Positions 23,270-33,460 of a stretch of DNA of 64,000 nucleotides are shown here, one piece after another. The position numbers and the translations under genes were made by a program. This DNA comes from Dicyema japonicum (Eukaryota > Dicyemida > Rhombozoa > Dicyemidae): positions 1,252,667-1,316,666 of the forward strand of contig RDEW01000004.1 of the NCBI GenBank assembly GCA_011109175.1. Reading direction: 5' to 3'. The notes below the pieces were generated by a model. It worked only from the letters and a program-made list of their open reading frames with translations. It ran no database searches and was not told the origin of the DNA. Within the stretch, counting starts at the first letter, position 1. The number at the start of each line of letters is the position of its first letter.

Positions 23270-26125
23270 ATAAAAGGCAAAATTATTGAACTTAAAACTC
23301 TGATTGTTAAACTTAAAGCTGACATCGTGCTCATCCAAGAATCGAAACTATCAGCAAAAGATACTACGCCCCTCATTCCCGGATACAACATAATACGTGG
23401 ATCGTACTAAGAAACGTGGAGGAGGACAACTTACATTAATCAGAAAAGGCATAAAGTATGAGGACCATACACTCGAGCGAATAAACTTTTGGGGAGTGAT
23501 GAAACCACGGAGACAATCGGAATATCTGTTGGCACAACAAAAGGAAGACTATATTTTGTAAACATGTATATTCCGCCTCCGGGCTCATGTCCGAAACATT
23601 ACACTATGCCGGACTTATCAGCACTGGAGATTTGGAACGAAGTTATGATATGCGGCGATTTGAATGCCAAACACCCCTTCTGACTGTTAAATCAGTCTGC
23701 AGATACAAGAGGAAATTTGCTGTTGTCGCAGTCTGGCAATCTGACAATCATCAATTACCCATCAAAAAACACAAGAACACCTCAAAAGAACTCTGACAAT
23801 TCAACCTCCCCAAATATCACACTCTGTTCACCACAGTTTTCAACAACGATTAATTGGTCCGTCATCTACGACACCCGAAGTGATCATAACCCTATTCTGC
23901 TAAAAATTAAAAGCGAAATTACCAGTGGAAAAAAGAAACCTGCATATATAATCTTGCAAATTGGGAATTTTTCCGATCGGTTACAAACCAACATTTGGCT
24001 AACATACAGCTGGAAAACTTTACCTCCCTTGATGTAGTGGTCGTCTACGTCAACAAAGTCATCCTGGAAGCAAGAACAATAGCTGTCCTTAAAAGATATT
24101 TCGTCTACACGAGAGATTCCGGAAGGAAGGCTCTGGTCATGGAACGAAACCGTCTCAAAAAAAAGCAAGGATCCGTTCATCAGAAGCAAGGATCCGTCTA
24201 AAAGTGCTGAACGAGGAAATAAAAGCCAATGAATTCAAAATACAGAGAGCTAAATGGAAGATGGTCATTAAATCGTAACCGGTCAACATTCGAAGTTTGG
24301 AAGACAATTCGAAATATCTCGAAGGTGGATGAGAGGACACCCGAAAATGACGAATTCAGCCAAAAGGATTTAAACGCCCTAATAAAATACTACGCTAAAA
24401 TCTCTCACAAAAACCACATGAGGACTGACCCACCCAAACCGCCGCTAAGAAAACCAAAAAAAGATCAATTAACTTATTTCACGGAAAAGGAGGTAATGGC
24501 ATTCCTAAACCAAACAAAAGTAACACATTCTCATGGTCCAGACGAAATTCCCATAATCCTCCTGAAAAACCTAGGAAATGAGGGAATTGGTACTCTGACC
24601 AAAATCTATAACTGGTCGATTGATTATAACTNTGATGAATTCAGCCAAAAGGATTTAAACGCCCTAATAAAATACTACGCGAAAATCTCTCACAAAAACC
24701 ACATGAGGACTGACCCACCCAAACCGCCGCTAAGAAAACCAAAAATAGATCAATTAACTTATCTCACGGAAAAGGAGGTAATGGCATTCCTAAACCAAAC
24801 AAAAGTAACACATTCTCATGGTCCAGACGAAATTCACATAATTTTCATGAAAAATTTAGGAAATGAGGGAATTGGTACTCTGACCAAAATCTACAACTGG
24901 TCGATTATTTATAACTCAATCCCACGATGTGGAAACTTGCAAACATTTGCCTAGTATTGAAGCCATGAAAACTGAAAGAAGACCCAGCTTCCTTCAGGCC
25001 TATTTCTCTCTTATGCTCCATGTCAAAAATTCTGGAAAAGATATTTTTGCAAAAATCACTGAAAAGACTCCAGATAAACCATTCCAGCATGGTTTCAAAA
25101 AGGATCGGTCCACAACGAGCTTTCTCACATCCCTGACTAGCTTTATTAGCTCTGGATTTCTGTGCAAGCCAAGACACCAGACAAGACACCAATTATGCTC
25201 ACTAGACGTCCACAAAGCTTTCGACTCTGTGCCGAGGAAGAACCTAACATGGATAATTTACTAATCAGATATCCCTGAAAACCTCTAACGCTGGCTGATG
25301 AATTTCCTTAGCGGACGAAGAGGTAGAGTGTACATGGAAACATTCATTCTGTCTCCCGTTTATTCCAAATTGGAGTACCGCAGGGCTCATCACTATTACT
25401 ATTCAACATGTTTATGGCTGACATTCCGACGCCGATTGGAGAATACGACCTGCTTCTGACTTATGCAGACGATATAGTCTTAGCCTCACGGGATCAGAAC
25501 ACCCAAACACTGACGGAAAAAATACAACACCACATGGATCGACTACTCGAGTGGTTTAGTGAAAATCGAATGTCAATCAATACAGAAAAATCTGTTACAA
25601 CTCTATACCTCGGACAAAAGATTGTCGAACAGGACAATATAAGTTACTGCGTAGAGAAGAGAATTGCCGTTCAGCAAATGGCAAAAAATATTGAGTCTGA
25701 GTTTCTATACGCACATGAACTTCACGAGACATGTCACTAACGTGCTGAACAAATGTGAGAAAAAAATCAACCTTCTGAAATGCCTAACAGGTCTATGCAA
25801 AATTGGACATACCATATACTTAAAACGCTCTACTCACAGTACATCGAACCATGCATTTCATATGCGTGTACTTCATGGGGACCACTGGCCTCTTATACGA
25901 ACATCCAGAAAATCTCCGCAACCCAGGAAATAACCTTCAAACTAACGGAGAGATGGTACACAGGGGAAAACATCAAATGGAGAAACTAATCGAAAAAAAA
26001 CAAGAATGGACACCAATGCCAAAAAGAAAGTGCTCGTCCGCAACGTATTTGTGTAGGTTCAAAGGATCAACACCGAGAAAAGATGAGAGCCTTGATCCAA
26101 TTCGTCGGGATCATTTAGTTTAGTT
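23270..26125 (+). mobile_element. LINE I (jockey-like), longest copy: endonuclease and reverse transcriptase remains
   Basis: The 5' part encodes an AP-endonuclease-like domain in broken frames: KIIELKTLIVKLKADIVLIQ, then GRLYFVNMYIPPPGSCPK and MICGDLNAKHPF (23480-23683). The RT part follows: EVMAFLNQTKVTHSHGPDE, FQHGFKKDRSTTSFLTSLTS, LDVHKAFDSVPRKNLTWIIY, the catalytic block LLLTYADDIVLASRD near 25445-25490, then YIEPCISYACTSWGPL. The 3' end near 26110 reads GSKDQHREKMRALIQFVGI before the stop. Many stops and frame changes, plus a direct duplication around an N at 24632, show it is inactive or mis-assembled. No RNase H domain was recognised. Confidence 0.88.
24348..24916 (+). repeat. Direct duplication of 285 bp around a single N
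   Basis: The segment from 24348 to 24631 is repeated from 24633 with few changes, and the junction is the N at 24632. The period is a multiple of three, so the RT frame stays open across it. Either an unresolved tandem duplication or a failed merge of overlapping contig ends. Confidence 0.9.
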
Positions 26126-26990
26126 TTTTTCGGTTTAACAGTGGTCTTTGGTATTGTTTTAAATAATTTTTAATCAAACGCCTTTGTTCCAACTATATAA
26201 AGAGGTACATACTAGTTCGTTGGATCATTCAGAAAAGCCATAATGTTTGAAGACTGGAAGGAGTGTAATGAGAGACATCCTTTATAGGGAAACAACTTTT
26301 ATAGAAAGACATTCATTATTTACCTCTAAAATTGACAACTAATGAAGTATTTTCAAAACTTAGGCAGCAAAAAACATATTCCCCTATTAGTGAGTCTGGA
26401 GATTCAACAAGACTCTATGAGGAAACTAAAATTAGCCATTTCGAAGACTTCCTTAAAAGCATGAGATGACCTAATTTTTGAATTTTCAGTCACATCCCAA
26501 ATTATTAATCGATTTTTGAGTATTTGTCTTGATTCTACAATTTACCACGTGTTTGAATCGTATATTCTTCATTATAGAATAGTTAAGCATGAAAGTAGTG
26601 TTAACCAAGAAAACTACGCTTTCAAAGTCATCCAGTCTCACGTGGATCCTTGTTGAATCTAGGTCATGAGTCGATTCGATGGACTAGATTTTGTCAAATT
26701 AATGACAAATTTATATTCCAAAGACTTGTCTCATGCGTTCTTGTTAAAGTGTTATTGATGATCTGTCATGTGACTGAAACCACTACAAGTGGGTATCCGC
26801 CGCTGATGCAAATCGGCCATTTATGTTTCACGCTTCTCTTTAGTCTATTTCAAAGAGGGAATGACGGGAATTGTAATTTATTATAAATTTTCAACATTCT
26901 CAATTTGGTGAGAAGAGATCATATGCTTGAATGGCTACGATGATAGTCCCATTGATATTCACCCATCACATCTCGTTATTAGCTTATTAA
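26126..26990. other. Intergenic stretch with one family-D repeat
   Basis: No gene was recognised. A second copy of repeat family D (GTCTCACGTGGATCCTTG and GGACTAGATT) lies at 26630-26695. Open frames here are short and show no conserved motif. Confidence 0.45.
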
Positions 26991-27900
26991 ATCATCCCAC
27001 GAGAATCACCCGGTCGATTTCCTTAGTCCACTCCTTTTTTGTATTGCTGACGATGAAGCTGTCAGTTTACGTGACATGGCTTTCAATTGTCGGTATTTTA
27101 TGTTCGATCTCCGGATCAACCGAATCAGTTGTGAAAAGCCTATAAATACTACTTTCCACTCTTAGCAGAGTTGGCCTCGAGATTAATGGAAGTAAATCTG
27201 GCGATATACCAAGTATTTAGGGACCCCCCTAGAAGACCAGGAAGATATTAGGATGAGAAGGACGATTGAAAATGCAACATTGCCAAAACTGAAGAAAACC
27301 TGGATTATAAAAAATGTAAACGTGTCGGTCAAGTCTGTGCTGCTTTTCAACGCGGGAACCTGCTTCTGCTTAGAAATCGACTCAAAAAAGTCTGACTCTC
27401 CACTGAGCGCAATTGAGGCAAACCATAATATCGAACAGAATTGTGTACGAAAGAATAAAGTGTCAGTAAATCTCTATTCAAATCACGGAAACTATATTGA
27501 GGCTCTTTAGACAGGTTCCGAAAATGGATAGTGAGGTTCCAGCTAACGTGACCATAAAGGACTTTTCTGCCTCTGACCCTCCTCGATTCCGTGGACCACC
27601 TTCCTCATGATCCTCGACGGAGATCTCCGAAAGATTGAGAAAAACTTAAGAGAGAGAGGNCTATATTGAGGCTCTTTGGACAGGTTCCGAGAATGGATAG
27701 TGAGGTTCCAGCTAATCTACCTCCGACCCTCCTCGATTCCGTGGACCACCTTCCTCATGATCCTCGACGAAGATCTCCGAAAGATTGAGAAAAACTTAAG
27801 AGAGAGAGGATTTATGGACTACGAGAGCTTGGGTATGACAAGGGCAAGTGCAAGCGTAGGAGATGACTGGTTTCCAGAGTTGCACATGCTTTGTCATTGA
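26990..27900 (+). mobile_element. LINE IV (RTE/CR1-like) RT C-terminal fragment
   Basis: The plus strand encodes a decayed RT block CIADDEAVSLRDMA (near 27040), VGLEINGSKSGDIP, then LEDQEDIRMRRTIENATLPK and LKKTWIIKNVNVSVKSVLLF, matching the region after the catalytic motif of RTE-type elements (usually ...ED...I..A......W......K..LF...V..VLLYG). The end, DDWFPELHMLCH near 27860-27900, looks like the usual C-terminal W..lv...c motif. An N at 27660 sits in a direct duplication (27490-27659 and 27661-27808). Confidence 0.7.
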
Positions 27901-28653
27901 CAGGGCAAGAGTGCTCAATAATAATGTCAAACTATAAAATCAATTATCATTATATTAATAGTCAGACGATCAATAATTCAAACTATCAGACAAATCTTAC
28001 TTGACACGTGGATATGATTTTTAGCAGTCCTACAGCAGGATGTTATTTGAAAAAAATCATTTATATAGAAAAATCCAGATCAGTCTTCTCGATTGACTAC
28101 ATCCACACAGATTCGCGTAGTCACTGGTGGAAACAACTGAAACTATTTGTGGAATATTCTAGAATAATTTAGAAATTTCTAGAATTTTGGTTCACCCAAT
28201 TCTTAGTGATCTTAAAAGCTGGAAAATAACTACATTCACTACTCGCCAACCTGCCCAAAACAATGATCCTAAAGAGGCGATGTTACTTCTCCTCCAGCTT
28301 ATTGGCTGCTGGCCTCCTACAAGTTAGTGAGGGTAGGGTTACATAACTAACTTCTCCACCTGTCGTCAGAAGTTTAATGGACTGTTGATTTGGTCGGCAT
28401 AAACGTTCTCGGGGTTGAATCAAAAACCNNNNNNTGGCTGCTGGCCTCCTACAAGTTAGTGAGGGTAGGGTTACATAACTAACTTCTCCACCTGTCGTCA
28501 GAAGTTTAATAAACTGTTGATTTGGTCGGCATAAACGTTCTCGGGGTTGAATCAAAATCTATAAAGGACCAAAAACTTAGGGCAGACGCAAAAAAGCACA
28601 TTACTAATCTAATTTTTTTAAATAACAATTTATTGAAGAATAAAACCAAATAG
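27901..28653. repeat. Family-F repeat duplicated around a six-N gap
   Basis: TGGCTGCTGGCCTCCTACAA at about 28302 and the following 120 bp recur after the N run 28429-28434, almost unchanged (AATGGACTG versus AATAAACTG). The GGCCTCCTACAA core also occurs near 20103. No gene was recognised from 27901 to 28300. Confidence 0.6.
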
Positions 28654-29276
28654 TTAAAAACTACTGGCTGCTCTCAGGATTGAGAGCGAATTTCCCCTTA
28701 CGATCTGTAAGGAGATGCGCTCAATGAGCCAGCTCTTCTCTCTGACATCCCTTCTCCTTTTAGAGACTAACGATCCAATTTTGTTGAGCAGGACTAACGA
28801 CCTGCTTCCTATGACTCCCGAAGTTTCGACTGCGACTGGTTCAAATGTGTACTGCTCGCCGAGGCATGTGTACTTCTTAGCTTTAAGTATTTCTGTCTTC
28901 TCTGCAGCTGAGCCTGGATTTGTCGCACTCATTGTAATATTGGAAGGGGAGAAGCTATCTACGCAGGTGGCATCCTACGGGAACAGAGTCCCTCCATCTA
29001 GACAGGGAATCCGGCAGCTTCTAGTCCCCACGCAATAACCTTGTTGATTGCACTATGTCTCAGGCTCCTTCGGCAGGAAAGTGCGTTGAGTCCTTTCACG
29101 TAGACTATTCCTCCACATCTACAGCGATGGATTGCGCAAACATCGACTCCAAGGCAGACGCAAACCCCAATCCTCGTGTTGTCATCGTCCAGAAAAGTTC
29201 CGAGTGAAATCCACGGGAATGCTTTGAGCCATGCACCAAGAGAACAACAAAAAGAAATGAACAGGAAAATAATCAA
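28654..29276 (-). mobile_element. LINE III, best preserved 3' end
   Basis: The minus strand encodes, with one frame change near 29000, LGAWLKAFPWISLGTFLDDD, VDVCAIHRCRCGGI (Cys cluster), LNALSCRRSLRHSAIN, DATCVDSFSPSNITMSA, KAKKYTCLGEQYTFEPVAVE, TSGVIGSRSLVLLNKIG, and WLIERISLQIVRGNSLSIL near the stop at 28654. This is the reference copy for the 3' end of the family. Upstream (RT) sequence is missing, so it is 5'-truncated. It lies directly 3' of the cyclophilin gene. Confidence 0.85.
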
Positions 29277-29298
29277 AGTAAACCAAGAGAGTAAAGAG

Positions 29299-29781
29299 TT
29301 AATCTAAAATCCCACATTCTGTAATGATGACGTCCTGATTTGGTTTATCACTCCTAGATCTCGGAGTATGCTGAATTTTATTCACAAATTCCATTCCTTC
29401 CACGACCTCTCCAAAAACTACATGTTTATTATCCAAATGGGGTGTCTGAACCGTGGTTATGAAAAACTGAGATCCGTTAGTGTTTGGGCCAGCGTTTGCC
29501 ATGGAGAGAAGGCCAGGTTTATCGTGTTTACGAATGAAGTTCTCATCATTAAACTTTTCTCCGTATATTGACCTTCCTCCAGTTCCGTTAAAGTTCGTGT
29601 AATCACCACCCTGAATCATGAAGTTAGGGATAACGCGATGAAAGATCGTACCCTTATACTTTCCATCCTTGCACAACATGTAAAAATTTTTAGCAGTCCT
29701 CGGGACGACTTCATGATAGAGGTCAAAGACGATCTTTGCATTTTGAACTCCATTAAAAGAAACCAAGAAATAAGCTTTCAT
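29299..29781 (-). CDS. Single-domain cyclophilin (peptidyl-prolyl isomerase), no introns
   Basis: Cyclophilins catalyse cis-trans isomerisation of Xaa-Pro bonds. The 160-residue product is one complete cyclophilin domain. Catalytic and substrate residues are present: [14 protein letters not shown] (the Arg, Phe, Met and Gln of the active site) and [14 protein letters not shown]. The Trp that binds cyclosporin A in cyclophilin A is His here ([14 protein letters not shown]), as in Cyp40, CypG and NKTR relatives. [11 protein letters not shown] points to the same group, but no TPR or RS extension follows. Start chosen at the ATG at 29781, which matches the usual beginning ([10 protein letters not shown]). 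Unlike every other conserved gene here except possibly small ones, it has no intron. No poly(A) tract or other retrocopy sign was noticed. Confidence 0.93.
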   Translation of the reverse strand: MKAYFLVSFNGVQNAKIVFDLYHEVVPRTAKNFYMLCKDGKYKGTIFHRVIPNFMIQGGDYTNFNGTGGRSIYGEKFNDENFIRKHDKPGLLSMANAGPNTNGSQFFITTVQTPHLDNKHVVFGEVVEGMEFVNKIQHTPRSRSDKPNQDVIITECGILD

Positions 29782-29879
29782 TGTGAGCAACAAAACCTCG
29801 TGTAAGCAATGTATCTTATTTATTAAGGTTAACCACTCTAAATAATTTATTTTATAAAATAATCATATATAAATAATCT

Positions 29880-31615
29880 AATAAAGAAAATCAATTGTAA
29901 TTGATTAACACTAACATGGAAGCTGAATTCTTCTCCTCTTTGGGCATTGGCCCTTTGTATCACTCTCACTGTTTCCCACAATACCACTAGAGAAAGCGAA
30001 TCACTATACAAGACAGCTGTTTCTTCTGATTCCTCTTCGACGTCACCTCCGAATTCAGAGCTTCTTGATATAAGATTATTAGTCACCCTTGTAAGTTCAT
30101 CATCATAGTTATCAACTTTCAGCCCATGTCTATGCTCGATTATCATGCTCTCTAAAGTTTTTTTAATCGTCATTGATTGGATGTACGCCCTTGTAGAGAC
30201 ATCCACGTTGAGTCTTTTCATATAGGACTTGTAGTACTTTGTTATTACTCCATCCCATGTCAATTCGGAATTATTGTCACCTTAGCCTTGTGGATTTGTG
30301 TTAGTTCTCTTACCAGAAAGTCGTATTTGTGAGTTTTTCCACTTCAACATGTTTTAGTAAATCTTGGGAAGTGATCCCTACTTGTATTAGTATTATTTCG
30401 TTCTTGGATTTATCGTGTATGAAAATATCAAGTTTGTTATTTTTAACTTGTTTATCCAACTTTTTGGTTCACACTATCAATTGGACTGTATGCATCTTTA
30501 TCCTTTTGGTTTCTGTTATTCCAAATTGATGACATAGTTGTAGGTGAATACATCTTACAAATTTGTTATGTCGCCGCATATACGCACCTCTAAGATTCCT
30601 GGTACATCATGTAGCCAGGTGATCCACACTTTTTTTGGTCATACCACATTGACTGAAATTTGCTTTTATTTTCTCAATGAACAGATTCGATCCATTGTCA
30701 TGCAGTACATTGCTTCCGACATTGGATTATTGTTTCCCCCAGTATTTCCTCTCAAGGTCGGTCAAAAATTGAAATACATTCACTCTTATCAGAAATTAAG
30801 GTTAATCCTCTTCCAAAACTATTCCTTCTGATATGTAATCTTTCTTTGTTAGTAGGTTTTAAGTGCACTCGTAAGTTAGAGAGTATACGCTGGATTTCTA
30901 AATCAATAGATTCGAATTCACGTGGTTCATTGTCGATAAGCCCAATATAATAATTATATAGCGAGAGTGCGTATTCATTTATCCCTTTAAACAAGTTTAC
31001 AGCGTTTAATTTCGAATTCGCCAGCATCTCTATCCTTTTCTTCACATTTTCACCAATTTTTTCCATAACTTTGTCTTTCATAACCTTACTCCCTTTATAT
31101 TCTAACACTCCAAGATAGCCATGTCCCTCACAACCATCCAGATAACTTGTATCTTTGGCACATTTCAGATTAGTTGCAGACTTTTCACAGTTTATTTTTA
31201 AAGCCAACAACACCCAGATATTCATCAATATCCACCATTATTGTTAGAATAGTATCTTCATATTCGGCAATTATTTACAGGTCGTCAATAAAAAGAAAAT
31301 GGTTAGTCGCATATGTCACAATAGACGGATCACTCTGATCAATACATATCTTCGGGAATTTTATATTTAATATTCGGCTTAGTGGGTCCATTACCAGAGT
31401 AAACAGTTGAGGAGAGAGTGAGTCTCCTTGCAAGATTCCTTTCCCGGGTTTGACCTTCCCAATTCTCTTTTGTTAAGGTTCAAAATAACATTCCATTTGC
31501 TTATTAGATTCTTGATAGATTTCACAATCCATTCCGGAACTCCAGAGCTGTTAAGAATCCGACACAAAAATTCATGATTGACAGAATCGAAAGCCTTCTT
31601 CACATCAATCCATGT
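29880..31615 (-). mobile_element. LINE II copy 1 (FIDD-type reverse transcriptase)
   Basis: The minus strand encodes, from 31615 downward, WIDVKKAFDSVNHEF, VPEWIVKSIKNLISKW, MDPLSRILNIKFPKI, the catalytic block FIDDL near 31280, then YLGVLEYKGSKVMKDKV, LNAVNLFKGINEYALSLYNY, YIGLIDNEPREFESIDLE, RLHIRRNSFGRGL. A C-terminal domain follows with EIILIQVGITS, YDFLVRELTQIHKAKVTIIP and LTWDGVITKYYKSYMKR. This order (KAFDSVPH, xxDDL, ELNA.N...AIN..A, GRGL) is that of a cnidarian/lophotrochozoan type of non-LTR RT as I recall it. Four or more frame breaks are present. It is 5'-truncated at 31615, where it meets a LINE I 3' end on the other strand. Confidence 0.82.
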
Positions 31616-31619
31616 TGTG

Positions 31620-31830
31620 AATAAGAGCCTCCAAAATCACGGAAAGATGAACTTCTGGAGAGTTCAGCCACCAATGCCTCTTGAAGCCATGATACAAATG
31701 AACCATGGGACGCGCCATCGTGACTACAAGGATCCAGTCATTCAGTCGATAGGTGCTTGTATTGGGTCGAGGGATGAGCATCGGGCCAAAATGAGGTCCC
31801 TGATAGAGCGTGCTGGGATCACGTGATTAG
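31620..31830 (+). mobile_element. LINE I 3' terminus
   Basis: The plus strand encodes RDYKDPVIQSIGACIGSRDE followed by HRAKMRSLIERAGIT and a stop, then TTAGTTAG. This is the cleanest copy of the LINE I C-terminus, with counterparts at 14225, 26110 and 60110. The sequence upstream is cut off at the LINE II junction. Confidence 0.75.
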
Positions 31831-33092
31831 TTAGCTTATGTAACCGTGATCTCTGGTGTTATTATTATTGAAGCTGTTAATCTACGTTTGTGGGCAGCAT
31901 AGACATTAATGATATACGTAATCGATTTCTTTTTATTCAATTGAATGATAGCGATTCTGTAACTCTCCATAGCTTGAGTAGCCTATTCACGATTGATATA
32001 TGAACTGCGAAGCCCATTTCATAGACGGCTGTCGGACGGTAGTAGTGTTAGCCAGTATTTTATGTAACATACACCCTGATTTACTTTCATCTTCATATCT
32101 TGTAGGCAGGCAATGCTAAGTTTGTTTAGTGTTTGAAGGGAGTGAGTCCTCAGACGTTGAAGGTTGCAATTGTAAACGGGGTAGAATAGACAGGCGATAA
32201 AAACAGAAACTATTAGAGAGGTGTCAACTACTCAACCAACATGACGAACGTCGAAAGCAGATCTTAGCAGACTTGACAGATACCACAGAAATCAGCTAAG
32301 GAAAATAGTAGGCATCTACTGGTCGAAGGACTCTCTAAGATCTATGTAACTGTTCCCCGATAAGTGAGAAAGTGATAAATCTCGCTGGCGACTTTTTTGG
32401 CATATTCTCTGGTGAATAGCTCATTATGGAGGATTTTTAATCAAAATTCGACTGGGTGCTTTTGTTGAGGGCAGAGAACTACGCTTCCTTTCTTTGCTAA
32501 TATTGGTGGGAAATAAAACAGCGAACTACCACGATGAACTGCAGAGAGGTGGGAGGAAGAAAGTTACATTGAGAAAACTGTTAGAACGGATATTCAAGAG
32601 CGCAACTTAACCGGAACCCTAAGTATTCATGTGTCTATGGGCAAGGCAGGATTGCATTTAACTAACTTGTACTGCTCAATTCATTAATTTAGTGGCGGAA
32701 GGATTACGCCTGGAAGTGTCACCTACAAAATCAGTCATCAACTGTATTCTAATAGTTCTATCATAAGCGTCCAGTGCTCCGCCAAACACACGGGGGCCAC
32801 ACGCCTCTTGCAAAGTGCCACGTGTTTGACATGCCTGCAATAAAATACACATAAATATTTCATGTGTATGGAAGTCAGTTACCTCTCTTGTTAATTTAGC
32901 ACTTAATCAGTGCTTCCAGCTGTTTTTCAAATTTTAATACAAGACAACAAAAATTTATTAAACTCTAACAATCTATCCACGTTTACCTCTCATGACAGTC
33001 ATCAAGAAAAACTGGAGGAGCTACTGAGTTTCACAGATTTCATAGCCTTTTAGTGTAGCCATACGTTCTAGACTATTGTGGGAGATAAAAAA
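31831..33092. other. Intergenic stretch, mostly unidentified
   Basis: No conserved gene. Positions 32970-33060 read LPLMTVIKKNWRSY in broken frame, a diverged relative of repeat family E (LPL...WRSHRVS). The remainder shows nothing recognisable. Confidence 0.4.
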
Positions 33093-33299
33093 TCAATTCT
33101 TATCATTCAACTTTTCTCGACAGCACTTGCAAAGAACGTAGACAGGCCGTAGAGCCATTGTATTACTTCCCCCTACTCCACTTTTCTGTAGAGAATAGTG
33201 CCTTGATCGCGCTCTCAGTGATATTATCGAGAAATAGGACGTTGATACAGGTGGTGTACCATACTTTCCCATCAACTCGTTATCGGTCTCCTTGGTCAT
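33093..33299 (-). CDS. Hypothetical small protein, 68 aa, with CKCC motif
   Basis: A minus-strand frame starts with ATG at 33299 (MTKETDNELMGKYGTPP) and ends RPVYVLCKCCREKLNDKN. It lies divergently upstream of the FARP gene (start 33461). No family was recognised. Composition is plausible for coding sequence, but the length is within reach of chance, and undetected short introns could change the product. Confidence 0.25.
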   Translation of the reverse strand: MTKETDNELMGKYGTPPVSTSYFSIISLRARSRHYSLQKSGVGGSNTMALRPVYVLCKCCREKLNDKN

Positions 33300-33460
33300 T
33301 GACTGAAGGGAGATATTGAACCTTTTCCGTTAAAATATCTTTATAAAAACATTGTTTCCTGAATTTTGAAGATAGCCATTATATCTCATATCTACGCTCA
33401 AGTCGGTCAACCGCATTTTATCGCCATATAAAATGAATTGGGGTTATCATCTATCAAATC

